A stretch of DNA of 64,000 nt from Euzebyella marina. GTDB taxonomy: Bacteria > Bacteroidota > Bacteroidia > Flavobacteriales > Flavobacteriaceae. The notes under the pieces are model-generated. The model saw only the letters and a program-made list of their open reading frames with translations. It had not been told where the DNA came from and searched no databases. Below, piece after piece: positions 53,900 to 60,710 of the stretch. The first letter of the stretch is position 1. Each line of letters opens with the position of its first letter. Location: assembly GCF_014855515.1 (NCBI RefSeq), contig NZ_JACYFK010000002.1:62001-126000 (forward strand), in the 5' to 3' direction. The translations under genes and the position numbers were made by a program.

Positions 53900-54481
53900 A
53901 TGGATGTACAACTTGACGATTCCCTTCTTATTAAAAGATATGTGGCAGGCGATGAAAAAGCGCTTGAGGCCCTTATCGAAAAACACAATCAGCGACTGAG
54001 TAGTTTTATTTATTCAAAAGTCAATAGTCGCGATATTACCGAAGATATATTTCAAGATACCTTTATTAAAGTTATTCGAACTTTGAGAAGGGGTACTTAT
54101 AATGAAGAAGGTAAATTCTTGCCTTGGGTGATGCGCATTGCACACAATCTAATAATCGATCATTTTCGTAAAAGTAGCAGAATGCCTATGTTCGATGGTG
54201 CCGACACTTTTGATATTTTCTCGCTCATTAGTGATGAGAAGCTGAATGCCGAGCATCAAATAATAAAAGACCAAATTGACACCGATTTGGGCAAGTTGAT
54301 CAATGAACTACCAGCCGACCAAAGAGAAGTCTTGGTGATGCGTATATATAAGGATATGAGTTTCAAAGAAATTTCAGAGAATACAGGTGTTAGCATCAAT
54401 ACAGCTTTGGGAAGAATGCGATACGCTTTGATCAACCTTCGTAAGATAATTGAACAGAACGATATTCTTTTAACGATTTAA
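53900..54481 (+). CDS. Sigma-70 family (ECF-like) RNA polymerase sigma factor, copy 1
   Basis: A 193-aa alternative sigma factor made of region 2 (about 25-92, with ITEDIFQDTFIKVIRTLRRG and FLPWVMRIAHNLIIDHFRK) and region 4 (about 130-190, LPADQREVLVMRIYKDMSFKEISENTG and the helix-turn-helix VSINTALGRMRYAL). There is no region 3, as in ECF sigma factors. It should direct core polymerase to a special promoter set. It is followed by a 47-codon ORF and then by a terminator, and is about 77% identical to the next sigma gene. Confidence 0.92.
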   Translation: MDVQLDDSLLIKRYVAGDEKALEALIEKHNQRLSSFIYSKVNSRDITEDIFQDTFIKVIRTLRRGTYNEEGKFLPWVMRIAHNLIIDHFRKSSRMPMFDGADTFDIFSLISDEKLNAEHQIIKDQIDTDLGKLINELPADQREVLVMRIYKDMSFKEISENTGVSINTALGRMRYALINLRKIIEQNDILLTI

Positions 54482-54521
54482 TGTGCCATAGGTCGAACGG
54501 TTTCATTAAATTTATATTCGT

Positions 54522-54540
54522 GGCGTTAGAGTACTATAAC
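54522..54540 (+). promoter_or_regulatory. Conserved linker block, unit 1
   Basis: GGCGTTA, 6 variable bases, TATAAC (54522-54528 and 54535-54540). The same pattern with the same spacing occurs before the small ORF of unit 2 at 55710-55728. A CGGTTT also lies upstream in both linkers. It may be an internal promoter, an operator or an RNA element. Confidence 0.5.
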
Positions 54541-54556
54541 AATACGGATATTAGAT

Positions 54557-54700
54557 ATGGAAAAAATTTACTCTGCTGAACAAAAAGGAATAAAACAAGT
54601 AAAGGCTAGCGCTTCAACCGTAAAGTTTTTGTTAGATTATTCTAAATCATTGAAGTTTACCGAAGCAAAAGGAATCAAGTTCGAGTCGAACATGAATTGA
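54557..54700 (+). CDS. 47-aa small protein downstream of sigma copy 1
   Basis: The translation is 47 aa, starting MEKIYSAEQKGIKQVK, with the central STVKFLLDYSKSLKFTE and a tail ending KFESNMN. It has no signal peptide or membrane helix, is helical by appearance and basic. Conservation with the ORF at 55741 (23 of 47 identical, same length, no gap) shows that it is translated. It follows the sigma gene by 75 bases and is closed by a terminator 20 bases downstream. An anti-sigma or sigma-helper role is possible but unproven. Confidence 0.8.
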   Translation: MEKIYSAEQKGIKQVKASASTVKFLLDYSKSLKFTEAKGIKFESNMN

Positions 54701-54720
54701 TATTAAAGGTAACCAATAGA

Positions 54721-54756
54721 AAAAGGTCTTGAATCAACGATTCAAGACCTTTTTTA
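54721..54756 (+). terminator. Terminator of sigma unit 1
   Basis: AAAAGGTCTTGAATC pairs with GATTCAAGACCTTTT across a 3-base loop, a 15-bp stem followed by T residues, 20 bases after the small ORF. Confidence 0.92.
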
Positions 54757-55088
54757 GTTTTCACCACACTAATTTACCTGCATACAACCGCCTAAACCGC
54801 TATTCTGAGCCTTATAAAGCCTCTCTCTGTTAGTTGTTGAGTGCTTAATATCAGTAGTTTTGGCGATTTTCAACGCACGTATTTCACATTTATTTTATAG
54901 AAAACAGAAAATGTAGGGTTTCACATCAGAATCTGGCAGTTTGACAACAATGTTTTTTGTGCGAGGGTCAATCTTTCTAGTTTTATATCAGAATTAAAAC
55001 AAGCTATCCCCCAATAGATTAATTGAAATATAAACTAATGACCGTAAAGCAATCAAAATGATTGCCTCAAATCTTAAAAACTGCACGC
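54757..55088 (+). other. Gap between the two sigma units
   Basis: About 330 bases with no gene. Near the end is an inverted repeat GCAATCA-AAA-TGATTGC (55049-55065), 23 bases before the ATG of sigma copy 2. A 7-codon ORF (ATG ACC GTA ...) starts at 55038 and ends within the repeat. I see no perfect TAnnTTTG; TAGTTTTA at about 54980 is the nearest match. Confidence 0.45.
55049..55065 (+). repeat. 7-bp inverted repeat before sigma copy 2
   Basis: GCAATCA (55049-55055) and TGATTGC (55059-55065) around AAA. It could be an operator or a hairpin in the leader; copy 1 has no such repeat in its leader that I can see. Confidence 0.4.
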
Positions 55089-55670
55089 ATGAACCTACAG
55101 ACCGAAGACTCAGTATTAGTTAGAGATTACATCGCCGGAGATGAAAAAGCCTTGGAAATTCTAATCAACAGGCACAACCAAAGAATTACAAGCTTCATCT
55201 ATTCCAAGGTATTGGACAAAGACATTACCGAAGACATTTTTCAAGATACCTTTATTAAGGTAATACGTACCTTGAAAAAAGGCAACTACAGTGAAGAAGG
55301 TAAATTTTTGCCTTGGGTAATGAGAATTGCCCATAACTTGATCATCGACCATTTCAGAAAGAACAAAAGAATGCCAATGTTCGAAGGAAACGAAGATTTC
55401 AATATCTTTTCGGTAATCGGTGATGAGAAGTTGAATGCTGAAAAGCAATTGATCAAGGATCAAATCGATAGCGACCTTAGACATTTGGTAGAAGAATTAC
55501 CAGATGACCAAAAAGAAGTTTTGATCATGAGAATCTACAGAGATATGAGCTTCAAAGAAATCTCTGAAAACACTGGGGTTAGTATTAATACTGCTTTAGG
55601 AAGAATGCGATATGCCCTTATCAACCTTAGAAAAATCATTGAAAAGAACAACATTGTTCTAACAAATTAA
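55089..55670 (+). CDS. Sigma-70 family (ECF-like) RNA polymerase sigma factor, copy 2
   Basis: A 193-aa sigma factor with the same domain order as copy 1: region 2 (about 25-92) and region 4 (about 130-190). The stretch from DMSFKEISENTG to the end of ALINLRKIIE is identical in both, so both should recognise the same -35 element. Differences gather in the first 45 residues, around 97-110 and 130-136, where core or regulator contacts may lie. The ORF opens at a TTG at 55062; the ATG at 55089 gives the same length as copy 1. Confidence 0.92.
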   Translation: MNLQTEDSVLVRDYIAGDEKALEILINRHNQRITSFIYSKVLDKDITEDIFQDTFIKVIRTLKKGNYSEEGKFLPWVMRIAHNLIIDHFRKNKRMPMFEGNEDFNIFSVIGDEKLNAEKQLIKDQIDSDLRHLVEELPDDQKEVLIMRIYRDMSFKEISENTGVSINTALGRMRYALINLRKIIEKNNIVLTN

Positions 55671-55709
55671 TAATTAGAGACCGGTTTACAACAATATTTC
55701 ATATGTAGC

Positions 55710-55728
55710 GGCGTTATCCTTGTATAAC
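55710..55728 (+). promoter_or_regulatory. Conserved linker block, unit 2
   Basis: GGCGTTA, 6 variable bases, TATAAC (55710-55716 and 55723-55728), the twin of 54522-54540, 12 bases ahead of the small ORF. Confidence 0.5.
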
Positions 55729-55740
55729 TATGCTACTGAT

Positions 55741-55884
55741 ATGGAAAAAATCTACTCTGAAAACCTTGAAAAAGGTAAATTCGTAAAAACTAGTGCTGAG
55801 ACAATTCGATTTTTATTGGATTTCTCCAAACAGTTTCATGTAACGGAATTTAGAAACCTCCGATTTGAAAACAGTTTAAATTAA
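55741..55884 (+). CDS. 47-aa small protein downstream of sigma copy 2
   Basis: The translation is 47 aa, starting MEKIYSENLEKGKFVK, then AETIRFLLDFSKQFHVTE and ending FENSLN. The conserved core with its partner at 54557 is MEKIYS, K-VK-SA-T, FLLD-SK, TE, FE and the final N. No export signal is seen. The start lies 70 bases after the sigma stop; a terminator follows at once. I do not recognise a described family. Confidence 0.8.
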   Translation: MEKIYSENLEKGKFVKTSAETIRFLLDFSKQFHVTEFRNLRFENSLN

Positions 55885-55888
55885 TTAC

Positions 55889-55916
55889 AAAAAGCCCCAT
55901 TTAACGGGGCTTTTTT
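55889..55916. terminator. Terminator between sigma unit 2 and nth
   Basis: GCCCC (55894-55898) pairs with GGGGC (55906-55910), with A and T runs on either side that extend the stem; it serves both converging genes. The nth stop codon lies in the loop. Confidence 0.8.
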
Positions 55917-56563
55917 GATTTTAAATATTCTTTGAGAACTGATTTTCTACCAATTGTTTTGGTAATGATATCTTGATCTAGGTTCCAACCTCTGGCCGGT
56001 GAGTATTGTCTACCGTACCAAATAATCTGTAAGTGTAAGTCATTCCATATTTCCTCAGGAAAAAGTCTTTTGGCATCTCTTTCAGTCTGAACCACATTTT
56101 TCCCATTTGAAAATCCCCATCGGTACATTAGCCTATGTATATGAGTATCTACCGGAAATGCAGGAATCCCAAAAGCTTGCGAGACCACTACGCTGGCCGT
56201 TTTGTGGCCCACAGCCGGCAGTTCTTCAAGCAATGAGATATCTTGTGGCACTTCACCATCGTATTTATCGACCAAAATTTGCGAAAGCCCGTGAATACCT
56301 TTCGATTTCATAGGTGAAAGCCCTACGGGCTTAATGATTTCCCGAATTTCATCTACCGAAAGTTTAATCATATCGTACGGGTTATCTGCCCTTGCAAAAA
56401 GCAAAGGGGTAATTTGATTGACCCTTACATCGGTACTTTGGGCAGACATGAGTACGGCTACCAATAATGTATAGGGGTCTTTATGGTCTAAGGGAATAGG
56501 TATTTCAGGATATAATTTTTGAAGCGTATTTATTACAAACTCAACCTTTTCGGCTTTGGTCAT
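55901..56563 (-). CDS. nth: Endonuclease III-like DNA glycosylase without iron-sulfur ligands
   Basis: A 220-aa base-excision-repair enzyme with the helix-hairpin-helix ELPAVGHKTASVVVSQAFG, catalytic Lys121 and Asp139 (FPVDTHIHRLMYRWG), as in E. coli Nth. It lacks the C-terminal four-cysteine cluster loop: where other Nth proteins have C-x6-C-x2-C-x5-C it reads YGRQYSPARGWNLDQDIITKTIG. In fact the whole protein has no cysteine. The catalytic core looks intact, so it should still cut oxidised pyrimidines. It is divergent from bcp. Confidence 0.88.
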   Translation of the reverse strand: MTKAEKVEFVINTLQKLYPEIPIPLDHKDPYTLLVAVLMSAQSTDVRVNQITPLLFARADNPYDMIKLSVDEIREIIKPVGLSPMKSKGIHGLSQILVDKYDGEVPQDISLLEELPAVGHKTASVVVSQAFGIPAFPVDTHIHRLMYRWGFSNGKNVVQTERDAKRLFPEEIWNDLHLQIIWYGRQYSPARGWNLDQDIITKTIGRKSVLKEYLKSKKPR

Positions 56564-56608
56564 TTTTACTTAGTTTCGTTGAAATTTATTCGCGGTGCGA
56601 AGGTAACT

Positions 56609-56616
56609 CAAAAATA
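56609..56616 (-). promoter_or_regulatory. -7 promoter element of nth
   Basis: On the minus strand TATTTTTG fits TAnnTTTG, 45 bases before the ATG at 56563. It lies next to the bcp start, so the two divergent genes share a very short control region. Confidence 0.45.
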
Positions 56617-56619
56617 AGA

Positions 56620-57072
56620 ATGACTATGTTGAAAGTAGGTGATCAGGTTCCTGATTTTATATCAAAAGACCAAGACGGTACGATTATCAAATTATCCGAT
56701 TTTCAAGGAAAAAAACTGATAGTGTTTTTCTACCCTAGGGCCAATACACCCGGTTGTACAGCCGAAGCCTGTAATCTTCGCGATAATTATAACTCTTTAA
56801 AAGCAGCGGGCTACGAGCTTTTAGGGGTAAGTGAAGATTCTGCTAGAAAGCAGACCAATTTTAAAAATAAGTATGAGCTGCCATTTCCTCTTTTATCAGA
56901 TGAAGACCATACGGTAATCGATGCCTTTGGCGTTTGGGGGCCTAAAAAGTTTATGGGTAGGGAATTTGAAGGAATTCTTAGAACCACTTTTCTTATAGAT
57001 GAAGATGGAGTAGTGGAGAGGGTCATCGATAAGGTAAAGACCAAAGACCATGCGGCCCAATTATTAGATTGA
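56620..57072 (+). CDS. bcp: Thioredoxin-dependent thiol peroxidase (Bcp/PrxQ)
   Basis: A 150-aa peroxiredoxin of the Bcp/PrxQ type that reduces hydrogen and organic peroxides. The active site YPRANTPGCTAEACNLRDN has the peroxidatic Cys46 and resolving Cys51 five residues later, as usual in PrxQ. KKFMGREFEGILRTTFLIDEDG near the end is also typical. The start may be the ATG at 56620 or 56626. It is divergent from nth, with 56 bases between the starts. Confidence 0.93.
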   Translation: MTMLKVGDQVPDFISKDQDGTIIKLSDFQGKKLIVFFYPRANTPGCTAEACNLRDNYNSLKAAGYELLGVSEDSARKQTNFKNKYELPFPLLSDEDHTVIDAFGVWGPKKFMGREFEGILRTTFLIDEDGVVERVIDKVKTKDHAAQLLD

Positions 57073-57092
57073 TTCGTAAAAGAAGCATGAAC

Positions 57093-57126
57093 AAAAAAGC
57101 CGAACCTTAAATGGTTCGGCTTTTTT
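57093..57126. terminator. Terminator between bcp and the conserved hypothetical gene
   Basis: AAAAAAGCCGAACC pairs with GGTTCGGCTTTTTT across a 6-base loop; A and T runs on both sides make it bidirectional. Confidence 0.92.
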
Positions 57127-57147
57127 GTTTTTACCTGATTTGTCTAA

Positions 57148-58608
57148 TTAGACATTATCTTCTTCGCCTTTCAATATTTTTCTGGTAAAGAGATTTTTAT
57201 CCTTAATGGTTTCGGCGATACCCTTAGGTAGCATCTCTTCCCAACCTTCTTCATTATTGATGATTTTCTTAAGTACATCCCTAGAAAAAATATGCATAAT
57301 TTCAGGATCGTAATCTATAATATCCATCACCTTACCGTTGTACTTAAAGAATTTGTAGAGTTCTTTCATCCGTGGATGTACCTTGACGTTGTTGCTGGTC
57401 ATAATTTGACCTGTTTCCGCATTCTTCATCGGGTAGAGATAAACTTGAAGCTCTTTAAAGAACAGCTTTCCGAAAGCCTCGAGAATACCACCACTTAAAT
57501 GACGATAGTATTTTTCATCAAAAATATCTACCAAGTTGTTCACACCCATGGTAAGACCAATTTTGGCCTTAGTATAGTTATTAAGGTATTCGACCAACTT
57601 ATAATATTCTTGAAATTTCGATATCATTACGGTATGGCCAAGGGCACACAATAATTCGGCCCGATCCATAAAGTCTTGCTCGTCTATTTCGCCCGCTGCT
57701 TTTAGATTCGAGAGGGTAATCTCAAAAATGACCATGGTATTATCTTGGTCAACGGCAGGATCACGAATAAAAATATCGTGTGATTTATGGAACATATCCA
57801 TATTAACCTTGGTCACCGGTCTAAAACTACCTCTTAACGCCAAGATATTTTTTTTGTAAAGAATTGCGGCAGGCAATAGGTTGTTACCATCTGGGCCGAA
57901 CATTACCGCATCGGTCATATCGTTTCGAATGAGTTGCAAACTCATTAAACGGTTATCTACATCTTTAAAATTAGGCCCTGAAAAGTTGATCATATCTATT
58001 TCGACTGTATCCTTATCGATATGGTCATACAGATATTTCAGCATTTTACGAGGTTTATGATACTTGTAAAAGGCACCATAAATCAAGTTAACACCCAGCA
58101 TGCCCAGTGTTTCTTGCTGTAGACGTGCTTCGTTTTGTTTAAATCGAATGTGCAGTACAATTTCGTCAAACTCTTTTTGCGTAGGGTCTAATTGAAATCG
58201 TATACCCACCCAACCATGGCCTTTGTATCGTTTTGAGAAGTCTATGGTTGCCACCGTGTTGGCATATGCAAAAAACAATCGGTCAGGATGCCTTTCTCGG
58301 CTAATACGTTCCTCCATTAACCGCATCTCATGCGAAAGCATCTTCTTTAATCTTGATTGTGTTACATAACGCCCATCTTCTTCTATACCGTAAACGGCAT
58401 CGCTAAAATCTTTGTCATAGGCACTCATTGCCTTGGCAATGGTTCCAGAAGCCCCTCCGGCCCTAAAAAAATGTCTGGCTGTTTCTTGACCTGCACCGAT
58501 TTCGGCAAAAGTGCCATAAATATCCGGATTTAGGTTGATTCTCAGAGTTTTAGCCTTAATGGATGGGATGTTTTCAAAGGTGGAGTCCCTTTTTAGAACT
58601 GAAGCCAT
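57148..58608 (-). CDS. Conserved hypothetical protein, about 490 aa
   Basis: A 486-aa cytoplasmic protein without signal peptide or membrane helix. It begins with a conserved-looking IKAKTLRINLNPDIYGTFAEIGAGQETARHFFRAGGASGTIAKAMSAYDKDFSDAVYG type block (about residues 18-75). Later pieces are FAYANTVATIDFSKRYKGHGWVGIRFQ and LLCALGHTVMISKFQEYYKLVEYL. I know it as a widely conserved Bacteroidota protein of unknown function. The AEIGAGQ piece recalls a nucleotide-binding loop, but that is not enough to assign an activity. The ATG at 58608 is used; an in-frame GTG lies at 58614. Confidence 0.75.
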   Translation of the reverse strand: MASVLKRDSTFENIPSIKAKTLRINLNPDIYGTFAEIGAGQETARHFFRAGGASGTIAKAMSAYDKDFSDAVYGIEEDGRYVTQSRLKKMLSHEMRLMEERISRERHPDRLFFAYANTVATIDFSKRYKGHGWVGIRFQLDPTQKEFDEIVLHIRFKQNEARLQQETLGMLGVNLIYGAFYKYHKPRKMLKYLYDHIDKDTVEIDMINFSGPNFKDVDNRLMSLQLIRNDMTDAVMFGPDGNNLLPAAILYKKNILALRGSFRPVTKVNMDMFHKSHDIFIRDPAVDQDNTMVIFEITLSNLKAAGEIDEQDFMDRAELLCALGHTVMISKFQEYYKLVEYLNNYTKAKIGLTMGVNNLVDIFDEKYYRHLSGGILEAFGKLFFKELQVYLYPMKNAETGQIMTSNNVKVHPRMKELYKFFKYNGKVMDIIDYDPEIMHIFSRDVLKKIINNEEGWEEMLPKGIAETIKDKNLFTRKILKGEEDNV

Positions 58609-58628
58609 TTTCACGATTTTGATGAAAA

Positions 58629-58636
58629 CAAAGTTA
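58629..58636 (-). promoter_or_regulatory. -7 promoter element of the conserved hypothetical gene
   Basis: On the minus strand TAACTTTG fits TAnnTTTG, 20 bases before the ATG at 58608. Confidence 0.4.
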
Positions 58637-58670
58637 ATAAGTTCGGGTCACCTATTAAATTATTTAGTTA

Positions 58671-58678
58671 TAAATTTG
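58671..58678 (+). promoter_or_regulatory. -7 promoter element of the MBL hydrolase gene
   Basis: TAAATTTG fits TAnnTTTG, 7 bases before an ATG at 58686 and 19 before the ATG at 58698. The box of the divergent gene lies only 34 bases away. Confidence 0.45.
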
Positions 58679-58697
58679 AGTGCACATGAAAGAGCCA

Positions 58698-59462
58698 ATG
58701 AAAATCACTTTTTTGGGTACGGGCACTTCGCAAGGCATACCTATTATTGGCAGTAAACACCCTGTTTGCTTAAGTTCTGACCCTAAAGATAATAGACTTA
58801 GGGTTTCCGTTATGGTCTGTTGGGGCAAGTACAATTATGTGATTGATTGCGGACCTGATTTTCGACAGCAAATGCTTACCCATGATGTTTCGAGAATTGA
58901 CGGAATTCTATTTACCCACGAACATTCTGACCATACTGCGGGTCTCGACGATATACGCCCTTTTTTTTTTAGACAAGGCGATATTCCCATTTACGCCCAC
59001 CAACGAGTAGCCGATTCGCTGCGGCGGCGTTTTGATTATATTTTTACCGATGCCAACCGTTACCCTGGAGCTCCTGCCGTAGCGGTAAATACTATCGAAA
59101 AGAATGAGCCGTTTCTATTAGGAGACCTTTCGGTAGTACCGATTGAGGCCAATCATAATCGGGTTCAGGTTTTTGGTTTTCGTTTTGGCGATTTCACCTA
59201 TCTAACCGATGTAAAGACTATTTCAGAGGAGGAAAAAAGCAAAATAATGGGAAGTAGGATAGTAGTTGTAAACGCCCTTCGGGAAGAAGCCCATCATTCA
59301 CATTTTAATTTAGAGGAGGCCTTAAGCTTTATTGAGGATATAAAACCCGAAAAGGCTTATCTCACCCACATTAGCCACCTATTGGGTTTTCATGAAGAAG
59401 TTGAGAAAAAATTGCCAAAAGGGGTGCACCTTGCCTATGACAATTTAATATTGAACATCTGA
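58698..59462 (+). CDS. MBL-fold metallo-hydrolase (PhnP-like)
   Basis: A 254-aa cytoplasmic hydrolase of the metallo-beta-lactamase superfamily. It begins MKITFLGTGTSQGIPIIG, has the complete metal site HEHSDH (FTHEHSDHTAGLDD), VIDCGPDFRQQM before it, the fourth ligand region EANHNRVQVFGFR, TDVKTI and the last histidine in THISHLLG. The pattern resembles PhnP-like cyclic phosphodiesterases and RNase Z relatives. The substrate is unknown. In-frame upstream starts exist at 58680 (GTG) and 58686 (ATG). Confidence 0.85.
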   Translation: MKITFLGTGTSQGIPIIGSKHPVCLSSDPKDNRLRVSVMVCWGKYNYVIDCGPDFRQQMLTHDVSRIDGILFTHEHSDHTAGLDDIRPFFFRQGDIPIYAHQRVADSLRRRFDYIFTDANRYPGAPAVAVNTIEKNEPFLLGDLSVVPIEANHNRVQVFGFRFGDFTYLTDVKTISEEEKSKIMGSRIVVVNALREEAHHSHFNLEEALSFIEDIKPEKAYLTHISHLLGFHEEVEKKLPKGVHLAYDNLILNI

Positions 59463-59487
59463 AAAATATAATTCAAGTTTATTTACC

Positions 59488-59982
59488 ATGAAAAGTAAAA
59501 TCTTTCTTTATCTATTCGTATTCGTTTCACTAATATGCCTTTATCTTTTTGTGAGTAGTGGTAAAATGGCGAAGGCTAAAGATGACCAAATCATAAAATT
59601 GAATGCTGATGTTACACAATTACAAGATTCGGTACAGGCCTTACAATTAAAGGTTCTTGAAATGCAGTATTTCTCTTTAGAGAACAATGATGATGCCTTG
59701 GCTTATTATGACCATTTACAAATGAATGATCCTTCTCGTTATATTTCCGACAAGTTATTGGAAACCAATGAAACAAAGGGCGATAACCCTTTGGTGCCCT
59801 ATGAGGGAATGGAAAGTGATTTTAAAATTAATAAAATCAAGGTGCTGAACCATAAGTGGATAATCACCGATTTTTCCGATGGAAAATATTGGGGCGAGCT
59901 TTTGATAAAATATGAATTGAAAGATGATTTAGGAGTCGATTTTACTACCCTTGATCATTTGCTATATACCCGTAGCAATTAA
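59488..59982 (+). CDS. Small membrane-anchored coiled-coil protein
   Basis: A 164-aa protein with an N-terminal helix (about 3-22, IFLYLFVFVSLICLYLFV), a short coiled coil (about 30-62, IIKLNADVTQLQDSVQALQLKVLEMQ) and a C-terminal beta-containing domain (about 100-160, KINKIKVLNHKWIITDFSDGKYWGELLIKYEL). The main part should be periplasmic. I know it only as a conserved hypothetical. It starts 25 bases after the MBL gene, so the two are probably co-transcribed. Confidence 0.75.
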   Translation: MKSKIFLYLFVFVSLICLYLFVSSGKMAKAKDDQIIKLNADVTQLQDSVQALQLKVLEMQYFSLENNDDALAYYDHLQMNDPSRYISDKLLETNETKGDNPLVPYEGMESDFKINKIKVLNHKWIITDFSDGKYWGELLIKYELKDDLGVDFTTLDHLLYTRSN

Positions 59983-60008
59983 AACTTAGTCAACCTCTAT
60001 TCCTTTTT

Positions 60009-60668
60009 CTAAATCTTATCCGAAAGCCACTTTTTAAAAGAGTAAAAATTCTGTGGTGATACCCCGTGACCTACCGGAAATTCTTCATAAATATGTTCAA
60101 TATCTAATTTAGAAAGAAACTCAGGTGCTCTTTGGGCCCATTCAGGCGGGATTACTTGGTCTACTTGACCATGTGAGGCATATATCTTTAGATTTTGATG
60201 CTCTTTTTCTGTATAATTCTCAGCAATAATGGCCTCATTGATATAGCCGCTTAGGGCAATAACATTCTTAATTTTTTCAGGATATGAAAGTGCAACGGCA
60301 TAGCTGAGGATGGTTCCTTGGCTAAAACCTAACAAAGTGACTCTTTTCTCATCTAAACCGTAGGTTTTACAGGCCTCGTCGATGAAAGCGATTATCTTTT
60401 CCCTTGATTCTCTAGCCTGCGAATCGTCACTCCATTTGCCTTGAACCGCATCAAAATTGATGGCATACCAAGCGTATCCGAAGGGTTCTAGGGTATAAGG
60501 TGCCCGTACCGATATAATGCAGAGTTCCTCAGGTAATTCCGGGGCAAAGGAATAAAGGTCTTCTTCATTACTTCCATACCCGTGAAACATAAACAAAACA
60601 GGTGCTTTTCCTTCCGATATAGAAGAAGGTTTTATGATGTGTTCTAATGATAGTGGTGCTGTGGTCAT
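60009..60668 (-). CDS. Alpha/beta-hydrolase, phospholipase/carboxylesterase family
   Basis: A 219-aa serine esterase. The oxyanion region is FMFHGYGSNEEDLYSFAPEL (about 26-45), the nucleophile sits in GFSQG (about residue 116), and Asp in HGQVDQVIPPEWA and His in FPVGHGVSP complete the triad. The family hydrolyses short acyl esters and some thioesters. No signal peptide is seen. Confidence 0.88.
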   Translation of the reverse strand: MTTAPLSLEHIIKPSSISEGKAPVLFMFHGYGSNEEDLYSFAPELPEELCIISVRAPYTLEPFGYAWYAINFDAVQGKWSDDSQARESREKIIAFIDEACKTYGLDEKRVTLLGFSQGTILSYAVALSYPEKIKNVIALSGYINEAIIAENYTEKEHQNLKIYASHGQVDQVIPPEWAQRAPEFLSKLDIEHIYEEFPVGHGVSPQNFYSFKKWLSDKI

Positions 60669-60710
60669 TTTGGTCGGGGAGAATTGATTACACGGTAATT
60701 GCTAAAAAAG

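Larger units (their letters stand above)
53900..55884 (+). repeat. Tandem duplication of a sigma factor plus small protein unit
   Basis: Unit 1 is 53900-54700 and unit 2 is 55089-55884. In both, a 193-aa sigma gene is followed after 75 or 70 bases by a 47-aa gene that starts MEKIYS. Sigma proteins match at 148 of 193 positions in an ungapped hand alignment; small proteins at 23 of 47. The divergence shows an old duplication kept by selection. Each unit has its own terminator. Confidence 0.9.

Noticed and set aside
55038-55061. 7-codon upstream ORF before sigma copy 2 as a leader peptide
   Set aside because: It is very short and has no regulatory codon run, and copy 1 shows nothing similar; noted only in the gap entry.
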